Origin: Haplosporangium gracile
Taxonomy: Eukaryota > Mortierellomycota > Mortierellomycetes > Mortierellales > Mortierellaceae
Length of the DNA stretch: 43,362 nucleotides
Reading direction: 5' to 3'
NCBI GenBank assembly: GCA_015499985.1
Contig: JAAAUF010000190.1
Location: forward strand, 9,258-52,619
Part shown: positions 1 to 10,617 of the stretch, piece after piece
Layout of the letters: every line of letters starts with the position of its first letter
How positions within the stretch are numbered: position 1 is the first letter of the stretch
Made by a program: the position numbers and the translations under genes
The notes under the pieces: model-generated
What the model was told of the DNA's origin: nothing
Database searches by the model: none
The model's input: only the letters and a program-made list of their open reading frames with translations

Positions 1-786
1 TTTTTTCGTCCTTGCTCGTGATCCTATTGCTCCAATCTCTCTTCACCAAAAAAAAAACTTTATTAACATGCTTTCTTTCTCTCCTTCGTCCTTCCCTTCC
101 TTTTTTGTTTCCTTGTTTCCTTGCTTCCTTGCTCCCTTCCTTCCTTCACTGTTGTACATAGTCATCTAGTAATTTAAAAAAATATTCTCCTCCATCTCCA
201 TTATTGTCTCTCGCGAAACACATATGTTGGCCAGTCACACAAGTTGCGGGCTAGACGCGATTTTGATGCCTCGTATCGTGCGTATGTGTTGTAAAAAATT
301 CCGGCCTTAAAGTAAAGCAACGTTGTCGATCTTAAAGTATGGGGTTAAATGAATGGATTGTTTTATTTTATTTTCGGTGCTTGTCGTATACGAAAATAGA
401 GTATGAGGATATGATGCATATGGAGATGAAGAGTGAGAATATATGGATGTGTGAAAGAGTGAGTTCCTTTGCAAGGAAATTAAGTACAAAAAAGAGTATG
501 AGTACGTTATAAACGACTATGAGGATATGAGATGAAGTGGCAAGGATACAAAAGGAATCGGATTGGTGGAAGGAAGAGTGGAGAGTGAAAAGTGGAGGGA
601 GCACCGAAAGGAAAGGTACAGGGCACGGATTTTCGAACGGCTTCCAAAAAAGTCAACCGCAGGTCCGGCATGCACCAAAACCTCTACATGCATATTCGAA
701 TTTTCCCAGGGTAGCAAAATAATCTTTCTTACATCGACAAAAGCCGAAAGAGAAAAAAAAAAAAAAAAAAAGTCCGCGTGCTTTCC
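1..786. other. Intergenic, no gene seen
   Basis: No supported gene in these 786 bases. The left part is pyrimidine-rich with CTTCC-type low complexity near 85-145, and an A-rich run lies at about 751-770. The right part is the likely 3' untranslated region of the minus-strand F-box gene that stops at 787. Short open frames here are low-complexity and lack splice or start support. Confidence 0.6.
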
Positions 787-2419
787 TTAGTACTCGTCAA
801 CAGTAATCTGATCTTGTTGAGTCCACTCAGGCTGCCGCCATGACGAGATCTTGTCAATCTTGGCAGCAGCAGAGTCCATCTGTCCAGCCTTCTTGCCCTT
901 GGGTTTTGACCGAATCGACTTGTAGTACATCCGCTTAGCCAGCTTGGCTTGCGTCCGGGCCTCCCGTGAGAGCACCTTGTCGTTATTGTCCGCGTCCTTG
1001 TAGTCGTCGTTCCTGTAGTGTTCCAATGGCAGAGGCTCGTTCAGAGCGAGGGTCTGGAATTTGGCTGGTCTCTGTGCAGGTCTAGAAACGGATATTGTGT
1101 CATAGAGAAGAAAGAGAGACATACCATATTAGGCTGCTGATGGTTTTCGTCACACCCATCATCCCCGATGCGACATCTCTTTTGTCTATCCTCCGAATCC
1201 GAAAGAGGTCTTTTTAGTCCCCCTCAGATGAAGATAGAAAACAATCACTTTGCTTCACCCCTTCCATTCTCACTCTTGTTTTCTTGGTTTTTTCTCACAT
1301 CCTATTTTGAAAGAGGAGGGTCTCAACCTTCTCTCTGTTCCGAGTCCGTGCGAATCTTTTCATCCTCACTCCCTCCCCCCCCTCCCCTTCCCCAGTCCTT
1401 CCTCCCAGGATCCTCTCCTATCCAATCTCTAGTCCCATGTGAAATCAAAAAAAAGAAAAAAAGCAACATAAACAAACAAAAGAAACCTCTCCCATGTTCT
1501 AAACAACTTACCCGCATGCAATTTGGTTCAAGGCCTCAAGGGGATCCTCTCCAAGACCACGCAAAATGGAGTCAACATAAATCTTGCACCAATTTTTCTT
1601 ACGATCATTCCGCCTCATGGCCTTAACAGTACTCGTCGACTTGCCACTAGTAGCCTCCTGCTTTTTGTTCAGCAGTCTTTGAGCCTGCTTCGAAATCGCA
1701 GGAGCATGTTCATCCGTTGGGCCATATCCGTTTCCATAAGAAGCGCTCGACATGTTTGAAGAGGTCGATGAGTTGGAGTATGACCGCAGCATCTGGACAG
1801 ACCGATGTTCCTGCTCGAGCTTCTTGAGCTTGTACCAGTCGAGCCGCTTCTTCTCTTCGGTCTCTTCATGCTTGACCAACCGGAACCAAACCTCGTTCAT
1901 CTCTTGGCCAAGGACCACAAAGTTGTAGAACCGCCGGGATAGCTCAGAGATGATGAGCATCTGGAAGGGAGGGAGGCGAGCGAGGATCTGTTGAAGGATA
2001 GGGGCTGGGAGAGTTGAGAAGACGTCTCGGCGTCGATGACGACGTTGTTTTTGTTGACGCTGTTGAATCTCCTGACGGAGCGCTCTGCGATGCTCACGTT
2101 GCTCAAGTTGTAGTTGCTGGAAATGTTGAAGCTGGTCGGGAGTCATGAACTCGTTAGTTGTTGTATTGGCTGTTGCTGATGAGTCGAGGTCGTCTTGTTC
2201 GTCATCGGAACTTGTGTAGAGGTAGTCGGAATCCGAGTCATAGTCGTCGAGGGAATCAACACCCGAGTCGTGAACAGATCCCTCGGTTGTTGAAGTAGAC
2301 ATGGTTGTTGCTGGAGTGGCGGAGGTAGTGTGGATGGAGTTGTTGAGTTCTAAAGGTATTCCTATTCCTGCGGTGGCGGGGCCTGTCGTTGAGGGTCTTG
2401 TTTCGATTATATGTGGCAT
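787..2419 (-). CDS. F-box protein with disordered acidic N-terminus
   Basis: Two exons on the minus strand, 2419..1512 and 1081..787, give 400 residues. The donor is GG|GTAAG at 1511-1507 and the acceptor TAG at 1084-1082; phase 2 is kept across a 430-base intron. Residues 1-90 are Ser/Thr/Asp-rich and contain DSGVDS at 51-56. Residues 95-131 are Gln/Arg-rich. An F-box-like segment runs from about 132 to 170 (DVFSTLPAPILQQILARLPP and following), ending before EVWFRLV. The C-terminal third is Lys-rich with no recognised substrate-binding repeat (no WD40 or LRR). F-box proteins link substrates to SCF ubiquitin ligases through Skp1; the substrate cannot be named. The start is the first ATG of the open frame. 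It lies 235 bases downstream of the same-strand cyclin gene's stop. The F-box call is fairly secure, the family is not. Confidence 0.8.
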
Positions 2420-2654
2420 AGTAGTTGGGTGAAGAGTGGAGGGAAGGAGTATCGGAAGTCGGAAAAGTGTAGAGTGAGAAAAGAGTAGTAAAAAAAAAAG
2501 TTTTTTTTTATGCTTGGCACAAGGCGCAGCTAGGTGCGCTTTTTTTTTTCAAGGGAGAATGGCCCATGCCATACATTGACATCACATGACTTTTCGCGGT
2601 TTTTTTATTTTCTTGGAATGGGCTTGCTTGCATATCAATCATTTCTCCTTGTCC

Positions 2655-3402
2655 TCACGAAAACCGTGACACGCGCGTGCCCTTAGTAGAAGAAAGAGGA
2701 GCAGCAATAGCAGCGGTACCATCAGACGTAGCAGCAGGAGAGCCATTGCTGATATTCTTATTGAGCTCTCCTCGGAGATAAGGCTCCACCTGCTCGATCG
2801 TAAGTGGCAGCGTCGAGATAGGAAGCGGCCTGTGGTAGAGCGATGTAATGTGTCCTGCAATGTTCTCGATATCCTCCAGTTTGGCATCCAGTACCTCCCA
2901 CCACGCAGGACTCGTCGGCAGCGCCACACTCTCCTTCCTTGCCGCCAGCCAAATTACACTGCACGCAATCGTCGGGGGCTGATAGCAAATGTATACACTC
3001 GTCCTTAGCCTATTTTGAGCACACATCGGAAAAAAAATAGAAAAATATGTGTTAGTAACATATTGTTGCATGGTCTAATCTTCCTGCTACTGTATGTTCA
3101 ACGTGGATTTGCGATGCGGACGAAAACGATGAAAAGAGTATCAAATCGTTTACCCATCATTCAAATAACTCCAGGCCAGTTGTGGGATGATCGGATGGTC
3201 CATGAGCTCCAGCACCTTGAGATAGTTGATCATGATGGCGTAAGGGGTTTGAACATGCACATTAAACGACAACTTTTTCAAAATTTGCATCTCTGCCACT
3301 ACCGTCGCATCCTTCAATGTGTAAAACGTCTATCCGAGATATGAAAGTAATAAAGGTTGATTAGATTTCTCCAACAAACAGTTCTTCTCTGGGCGAAAAA
3401 AA

Positions 3403-3439
<37 letters not shown>

Positions 3440-4326
3440 GAAAAGAAAAAAGTAGCACAGATTCTCCTTTGCAAAAAATATGCTGTAGCTCAGACCCGAA
3501 TCGTTCGCTTACTTGTTGGTACGCTGGCATGGGGTCGAGGGGTAGGTGGTGGAATTTCTTGATGAGATGATCAAAGACATTCGCCAGGTCCAAAAACCGA
3601 ATGGGACACTCTTCCACCTTGGCAGCCAAGAATACTGAACCCATGCTGATATCCTTGATGATGTTGGTGTAAAAAGGTCGTATTTTTGGCGGTATTGTTT
3701 GTGTTTGTATCATGATTCATGATCAATCGCCGTCCGCGAAATGTTTGAAGTAAAAAATGAAGAAGGGAGATGGTGAGTGCGTGTAGTATCAGTCAGCTTG
3801 GCATGTTATCAGTTATATATTCAATCTTTGGTCAAAAAGTGGAGAGGAGTACTTACTCTGACGGCAAATTTCCGAAGTGATGCCTGATAAAAGAATCGCT
3901 GAAAGAGGATCTGCCCCGTTGCCATGGCGACTTGCGGTCTATATCGGTCCAAAATATACCAATGTTGAGAAATGTGTCAGACGATGGTTTTCGTGGCATC
4001 GTTCCTACTTTGCTATAGCACTCTCCTTTATCCCTGCTCTTTCATCCTACAATAACATATGTGGGATCCTTCTGCTTCCCCAGCGCCCTTTTATGTCGTT
4101 CCTGAAAGGTAAAAGAAATAGAAACTTACAGCTTCAAGAGGATGCCGGCGTGTTGAATGAGATGGCATCCTAGCTGGCGGAGATGGTCTTCCTGTTCCTC
4201 AGTGATGCCGTCTTCCCGTGAAGGTGTTTGTTGGAGCTGTTCGAGTGTTAGCAGTGCGTTCTGCAGCGATAACTTGACTTGCGACATGTCTGTAGGTTTG
4301 TTGTTGCTACTGCTGCGAGATGCCAT
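2655..4326 (-). CDS. Cyclin L-like (transcription/splicing type) cyclin
   Basis: Five minus-strand exons (4326..4130, 3938..3857, 3653..3513, 3329..3154, 3009..2655) give 316 residues, all junctions in frame. Acceptors are TAG except AAG before 3653. The protein follows cyclin L: a Gln/Leu-rich lead, then GCHLIQHAGILLKL, LPQVAMATGQILFQRFFY, SVFLAAKVEE, PYAIMINYLKVLEL and SVIWLAARKE. These cover the N- and C-terminal cyclin folds. Family knowledge: cyclin L partners CDK11/CDK12-type kinases and acts in transcription and pre-mRNA splicing in the nucleus. Animal cyclin L has a long Arg/Ser-rich tail; here the C-terminus after about residue 275 is short and Ser/Ala-rich without RS dipeptides. Cyclin K/T is the main alternative, but the motif string fits L best. 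Intron 3 holds a long homopurine/homopyrimidine tract. Confidence 0.87.
3396..3452. repeat. Poly-A plus (AAAAG)n tract in cyclin intron 3
   Basis: About 24 A followed by repeated AAAAG units on the plus strand. On the coding (minus) strand it is a CTTTT repeat followed by poly-T inside the intron between 3512 and 3330, upstream of the acceptor at 3330-3332, so it doubles as an oversized polypyrimidine tract. Confidence 0.95.
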
Positions 4327-5428
4327 TGAGTTGTTCGCGATCTCCTCTCACTTTGTCAAAGGGTCAAAGAACGAAATAGGCTCGGAAAGGCAGTCCCTGC
4401 GTGGCTATGGTGGCGTGAATAGTGCACGTGACAATTTTTCTAAAATTCAGGCATTAAAAAAAGGCGCCTCTGGACTTTGATTTGTCGGGAACCGCACTTA
4501 CCCCCCTACACACGACGTCAGGATGCGGTCATGTTATAGGGTGCGAACTAACTGTAGCAAGTAATGCAAACCTACAGTAGTACCGAATGGAAAAAAAAAA
4601 GAAACTTTGCCAAATAAAAACCGTTGTGTAGGATAACGATCATAGACGCGCATAAACAACAAATAAAAAAGTGTATCTTGAGCAGCAAGGTCATCACTGG
4701 TGTCATACTTCCCGCTTTTTGGCGCCTTTTTTCATGGCTCATCATCACATCACACCCTTCGTATTCGCATTGATATCAGCCCAAAGTACTCGCTCGTCTT
4801 TCTTTGGTTCGCAAGGTGTGTCTTGTTCACTGTTTGCTGTTGATTCGCGATGATCCACATATGAACCAATCGTCCACATAAAAGACACCAGCCATCTTCA
4901 CCTCTTTTCTTCTTTTCTCACTTTTCTTTTTTCTTTTCACGGTTCACTTTCTTTTCTTCTCTCCCTCTTACTTGTCCCCTTTCTTTTCCAATTGCACGCA
5001 TATCTCTTTCATTCACCCCCTTTTTTCACCCTCTTCTCTTCTTTTCTCTTTTCTCTTTTCTCTTCACCTACACCATCAGTTTCCAAGTTTCTATTCACTT
5101 TGTACATACATAACATAACATTCACACTGTAAAAAAAGTAAGGGGAACAACGCGTGAGTTCATATCTTGTTCTGCTGTAGAGATTCTCTTGGCACATACA
5201 CACCACTGCCATCAACAAACAACCCCTTTTCTTCTTCTTCTCCGTCCTGCTACGTTCTTATCCATACGTCGTCGTTTTTGTCACTTCTTTGTTTTCCTTC
5301 CTTTCTTTCCTTCACCACTCCATTCCATTCCCTCTAACAAACTTATTAACATACCTTGACACTCTTTTTCACCATAGCCGCACACTTCGTTCCAAAAGGA
5401 CCAGAAGAAGAACGACTGAAAAAAAAAG
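4327..5428. other. Divergent intergenic/promoter region
   Basis: About 1.1 kb separates the cyclin gene (minus) from the repeat-protein gene (plus), so both promoters must lie here. Seen: a CACGTGAC E-box at 4425-4432, GACGTC near 4515, and a long TTTTC/CTCTT-rich pyrimidine stretch at about 4900-5350 typical of a fungal 5' leader. No coding exon was found. Confidence 0.6.
4425..4432. promoter_or_regulatory. E-box CACGTGAC
   Basis: The palindromic CACGTG core with AC flank lies 99 bases upstream of the cyclin start codon. In fungi this core is bound by bHLH factors such as Cbf1. The same 8-mer occurs upstream of the bystin gene. Function is inferred from sequence only. Confidence 0.4.
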
Positions 5429-8400
5429 ATGTCCTCAGTAAAAGCAAGGGCTAAAGGAGGCAACGTAAGTGACACTTGTTAGTATATTATTTGCACACGA
5501 GCCACTTCTCTCACGTCCTTGTGTAATACCGACGAAGTAGCGTGATAACATGAGACAGTGGTTTGTGCGCGGGTTCATGTTTCACACACAACAACAAACA
5601 AACAGATGTTAACCATGTCGTAATCGGTTCTCATGACCAACAAATATCCGCAAACTAGTCGCCGACGTCAAGTCCTCCCCTACCACCAGCACCCACACAG
5701 GCCAAGAACAGAGGAGCGGCAGCACCTCACCACTACCAAACGGAGCTGGCCTCAGCAGAGGCGGCAGCAGCAGCATCAGCAGCAGCAGCAGCAGCTGTAA
5801 AGGCAAGCGGTGGATTGACACCTACCAGAACTCGGTCCAACAACAACATCAAGGAAGCCACTTTAGCTCCACGAGGAGGGCCACAGATAGTTCAAGCTCC
5901 ACCAGCACTCGCCAACGGCGCCGATGTTGTCCACTCTACGACCCTGCAAAAAAAGTCGTCGTTGAGAAGACTGGTCACGCGAGGACTTTTGCTCTACCTG
6001 GGCTACAGTTTCTTCTTTGTCTGCCCCTCCTCCAAGTCGAACCTTGTCTGCGACAGTATTGCGTCTGCTCAGGACCGACTCCGGCCCTATGCCAATCCTG
6101 TTGTCGAAAAGGTCGGTGAGACCTACAAGTCCTATGGAGAGCCCTATGTTGACCAATACGGTCGCCCCCTCTATGCCCAGGGTCAAAAGTACTATGCCGA
6201 CGTTGCCCAACCTGCCTTCAAGACCGCCTCAGTCAAAGCCAAGGATGCCTATCACCAGTACGCTCACCCCCATGTCAACAAAGCCTATCAGACTGTTTAC
6301 ACTCCAAAAGTCAAGGCCCATGTCAACCGTGCCCAGACTGCCTTCAATGGATACCAAAAGCAGGCCCAGGATCAGCTTGTCTATGCCCGCAAGTTGTCTC
6401 AGGATGCCAACGACAATGTCTGGCGTCTCCATGCTGCCCATGTCCAACCTGTGGTCGACAAGGTGACCCCTCATACCAACCGTGCCTACAATACTGCCAG
6501 TGACCTCTACCTCAAGCACGTCAACCCCTACGCCCTACAGACCTATGCCGTTATTCGTGATGCCGCCGACAACGTCAAGGAGAGTTTTGCTTTCCATACT
6601 GACGAGATTTGGGGCACAAAGCTGAGCAAGAAGCACAAAAAGTCTAGGGCTGCTCGTGCTGCCGACGCCGCTGCCGATAAGGCTGCCCGTGCTGCTGACG
6701 TCGCTACCGGTAAGGCTCACCAGGCCAAGCTCGCTGCTGAGCGCGCCGCTGAGCGCGCTGCTAAGCAGACTACTAAGAAATTCAAGCATGAACCCGAGCC
6801 CGAGACCCTCAAGGACACCATGTTGAAGAAGGCCGCGGAAGCTCAGAGGCTTGCTGAAGAGTACGCCGAGGGCGCCAGGAAGAAGGCCGCGGAAGCCCAA
6901 AGGCTTGCTGAAGAGTACGCCGAGGGCGCCAGGGAGACCATCCACGACACGGTTGTTGGCGCTCAGAAGGTTGCTGGTGATTATTCGGATACCATCAAGG
7001 CTGCCGTTTACGGAAGTGCTAGCGAGGCCAAGAAGGCTGCGGACAAGGCCCCCCAGGCTGCCAAGGATGCCCAGACGGCTGCTGCTGAGAAGGCATATGG
7101 CGCTCAGAAGGCGGCTGAGGAGTTTATCGAGAACACCCGCGATGCCGCAGCCAAGAGAGCTCAGGATGCCCAGAAGGCTACCAGTGACGAGGCCCAATAT
7201 TTGAAGAAGATGGCGGACGGCAAGGTTCATGAGGCTAGCAAGCTGTCGGAGCGGATCAAGAAGACTGTCGTCGAGAAGGCCTACGAGGCTCAGGAGGCTG
7301 TTGCTCGTCAAGCCGAGCACCTCCGCCATGCTGCTCAGGAGCAGGTTGAGCACGTCCAGGAAGCTGGTGCTCATCTCCGAAACCGCGTCGTTGGAGCAGG
7401 CCATGATGCCAAGGAATCTGTTGACAAGGAGACCGAGTACGTTGCCGATGTCGCCTACAAGAGAAAACAGCAGGCGGAAAAGGAGGCCAGAAAGTTGGCG
7501 GACCAGGCTGCTCGCGTGGCCCAGGAGACCTACGATGCTGCTGCCGATGAGGCGAACGAGATCAAGGCCAAGGTTGTCAATACCGCCCACGACGCTGACC
7601 AGGCTATCCGCCAAAAGGCCGATGAGACTACCAACCAAGCCCAGAAGGCGTTTGGTTACGTCCAGGAAGAGACCGAGGAAACCAAGGCCAAGGCGGCTAA
7701 GGCGGCTAAGAAGGCCGAAAAGGCTGCACGCAAGCAGGCCAAGCAGTTCAAGAATGCAGCCGAGAAGGCCACCTACGATGGTCAGGAATACTTGGAAGTC
7801 CCCGTCGAGGCTGGAGGGAACGCCAAGGACTATGTTGTCCAGCACGCCAAGGAAGCTTCTGGTCAGGCTGGTCAGGCTGCAGAGACTGCCAAGCAGAAGG
7901 TCTTCAACGCCGGCACTGCTTCCAAGGCGTCTTTGGCTGCAATGCTTGCCGGTATTGAGGCGTCATTTGGCCGCTTTTACGATTACGAGGATACCGAGAC
8001 CAAGTCTCTCTGGTCCAAGCTGCAGTCTGCGATCGATGAGCAGGTCGAGAGCGCTAAAAAGTCCGCCTATGATCTGGAGAAGGCCAACCGCGAAGCCTAC
8101 GAGTCATTTGAGTCCTATGTTCGTGACTGGCGCAACCAAGGCGGCGACGATAGTCTCGAGGACCGTCTCTCCAAGTTGAAGCAGCAGTCAATCGAGTCTG
8201 TCAAGAGTATCGGTCAGCGCGCCGAGTTGGACCAGACGGCAGCCAAGTCTAAGGTCAAGGTGCTCACCAATAATGTCGACGTCTACCTGAACGGACTAAA
8301 AAAGTTTTTGGCGGACCGGTTGGAGGCCTCAAAGGAAACTATTGCATCTGACCTGAACGTGTTCAAGGATACGAGCAGCAAGGACGACGAGAAGACTGTC

Positions 8401-8943
8401 CGTGGCAAGTTGGCTCTACTCGAGGCTGCCGCCAGGACCCGATTGGACGATGCCGGCAAGGATGCAAACGCCAAAGCCCAGCAGCTGTTGAAGCAGGTCG
8501 ATGAAATCTGGTCAAAGTCCGAAATCCAGTCACGAGAGTTCGCAGCCAAGACGCAGGAGTTAGCCAAGAAGGCTAGCGAGGATGCCCAGTTGGCGATCCA
8601 GCATACTGTCGGCGGCGATCATGTTGATGATAAGAAGAAAAAGCAGAAGAAGCACAAGTCGGCGACGGTTGAGGAGGTCGACGACGACGAGGCACCCGGG
8701 TCGCTCAAGAGCAAGATCCACAATGTCAAGGCACCCGTATCGCTCAAGAGCAAGGTCCATAACGTCAAGAATGCCGCCGTCAACCGTGCTCATGAGGCCA
8801 CCGGCAAGGTGGAGGAGATGTTGCATGAGAGGAGAGATTCTGCTTTCTCGGGCAGTGCCGTCCCTGCTGATTCTGAAAATGCCGAGAATGTCCGAGTTAC
8901 TATGGAGGAGCCAGGCTCTGGCCACCGCCACCCTCGTTACTAG
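5429..8943 (+). CDS. Membrane-anchored Ala/Lys-rich helical repeat protein
   Basis: Exons 5429..5464 and 5659..8943 give 1106 residues. Exon 1 encodes MSSVKARAKGGN and ends at GTAAGT; the acceptor TAG at 5656-5658 would otherwise be an in-frame stop, which fixes the junction. Order: Pro/Ala-rich head with a poly-Ala run (about 45-60); one hydrophobic segment at about 121-134 (GLLLYLGYSFFFVC); a Tyr/Pro-rich repeat zone at about 150-315 with recurring Y-x-P-x-V/Y-x-K spacing; then about 650 residues dominated by Ala, Lys, Glu and Gln in amphipathic-helix periodicity; a KKKKQKKHK patch; and an acidic/Ser tail. The helical part resembles 11-mer LEA-type or apolipoprotein/perilipin-like surface helices, but no family is recognised. 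A membrane or lipid-droplet location is inference. Internal tandem duplications (6826-6933, 8692-8769) show recent repeat growth. Other frames also stay open here because of codon bias. Confidence 0.85.
6826..6933 (+). repeat. 54-bp tandem duplication inside CDS
   Basis: Two adjacent 18-codon units, 6826-6879 and 6880-6933, both encode KKAAEAQRLAEEYAEGAR. They differ at only two bases, both synonymous (gct/gcc and cag/caa), so the duplication is recent or kept alike by conversion. Confidence 0.97.
8692..8769 (+). repeat. 39-bp tandem repeat inside CDS
   Basis: Two adjacent 13-residue units, APGSLKSKIHNVK and APVSLKSKVHNVK, lie in the C-terminal part of the repeat protein. The DNA is nearly identical; the two amino acid differences are Gly/Val and Ile/Val. 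Confidence 0.95.
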
Positions 8944-10617
8944 TTTTTAGTCTTATGATCCCTTTCACACACATTTTTTTACGCACTTTTTTTCATGATA
9001 CTTAAATTGTTTTCTTTCTTTCCCCCCTTCGTTTTCACATAACGCCATAAAAAAAATACAATCTGCACTGTTGCACAGAATTATCGATCTCATTTCCATT
9101 TTTTTTTTTTTTGCGAGACGTTGGATGAACCCAACGGATGAATGGAAGGAACGAGAAACAATGAAAAGAAAAAATGATCTTGTGTATTTTACGTGAGCAA
9201 TGACAGAAAAAAAACACCAAAAACACAAAGCCCATTGAGAACAAAAGGAAAGGGAAGGGAAAGGAAGAAGGTGGGTAGGATGTACGTGTGCTGTTTTGCT
9301 TTGCACTTGTTTGTGTTTTGTTTTGTGTGACAAAGAAGTGAGTGTGGTTGGTTAGTGGTCGATTGGAAACTTACCCTCGTCCCCACGGATGCTGTCCCGA
9401 AAGAAGCGACAAAAAAAAAAAAAAAAAAAAGAAAACTGTTGAGCAGCAAAAAAGTATGAAAGGGAAGGGCACAAGGTTGAAGTAAACAAAAGATGCGCCC
9501 AAAATTCATACTCTCATTTTTGAGTTTTTTTGTGTGAAAAAAATATGGCTAAGGAAGGAAGTGAGGAAAGGGATGTCGATAGCGGCGGTTGATCATGGGA
9601 AGGGAAGTAGATTGGAGGAGGGCCAGGCGGATGAGTTTCCGGAGCGCATTGGCGTTCATGGTTTGGTGCGAAGCGTTCAGACGTAATGCATTTGAAAGCA
9701 TTAGTCCGATCATCGGTTGCATAGTCGTATTGAGAGACGTTGTTGTCGTAGACAGGTATATTTTCTTCTGAGTTTTCTTTTTAGTTGTAATCGCTTGTCG
9801 GTAACAAGGCTTTGATTGAGATGATACTTTCTCACGAAGAACCGGTAGAATAGGTTACAGCCTGCCCTGATTTTGCTTGCGAGGTTTAGACAAAGAGAAC
9901 CGAGAGTTGAAAAAAAGGACATGTTTGATTGTTGGGCACAAGGAAGAAGAAAAAAAGAGAGTTGAGGGAAGGAGAGAGTTTTATTAAAGTTGGATGGGCG
10001 TATGCAGCTGTTTATGAGTAAGCTCTTGGGTAGAGGTAGAAAAGAAGCGAAGAAACGGAAAGGAAGGGAAGGAAAGAGAAGGGAAGGACATGCTAGGCAG
10101 ATGGTGATTGGCCACTTGCAATGAACAAGTGAGCGTGAGTGTGTGAATGAGTATGTGAGAACAAAGTGCTCTCAATGAGAAAAAAAAAGAGTGATCCCAA
10201 CTCAACCTTGTTTCGTTCAGTTCTCAGGCACCATCTGTCCTCAGTTCCACTGATGTATGCCTTGTCTTGATTCGATTTGTTTTTCTTTGCGTCTTGCCTT
10301 CCCTCCTTCCTTCACTCTTCCCTCCATCCCGCCTCTCACGCCTTTGGACAAGCGGACCAGTGACAACGCGCTATTTGTTCTTACTTGGGTCAGTCACTTT
10401 CCCTTCGGCTCTCATCCGTTCAACGGACACCCACGCAACCCCTGTTGACTTCTTCACTCTTTCCCACACTCCGCTCTTTCTTTTCTCTTTTCTTTTTCCA
10501 TTTCTTTTTTCTTTCTTCTCATCACTCAACAGTCATCCTCACTCATCCTCCATCCTCATCCCACCAACCCTACCCTCTCTCCTCCCATCTCATCACCACA
10601 TACATATTTAACCAGAC
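8944..10617. other. Intergenic; 3' UTR and promoter, no gene seen
   Basis: No defensible coding exon. There are A and T tracts (9099-9113, 9412-9430) and G/A-rich stretches at 9240-9280 and 10030-10090. From about 10280 to 10617 the sequence is C/T-rich, which looks like the leader of the next plus-strand gene. A donor-like GAGG|GTAAGT lies on the minus strand near 9374, but I could not build a gene around it. Confidence 0.55.

Noticed and set aside
1168..1626. 152-residue open frame antisense to the F-box gene intron
   Set aside because: It is Ser/Pro/Phe-rich sequence from a C/T-rich intron with no splice or family support.
6535..7845. 436-residue open frame on the minus strand
   Set aside because: It is Leu/Gly/Ser repetitive and lies wholly inside the repeat-protein gene. 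It is open only because the Ala/Lys/Glu codons of the real frame give few stops in reverse.
7229..8179. 316-residue Arg/Pro/Ser-rich frame on the plus strand
   Set aside because: Frame-shifted shadow of the same repeat-protein gene, with a composition expected from reading its codons one base out.
9189..9509. Minus-strand frame with donor-like GAGG|GTAAGT near 9374
   Set aside because: The frame is mostly Phe/Leu from T-runs and no acceptor or partner exon could be joined in frame.
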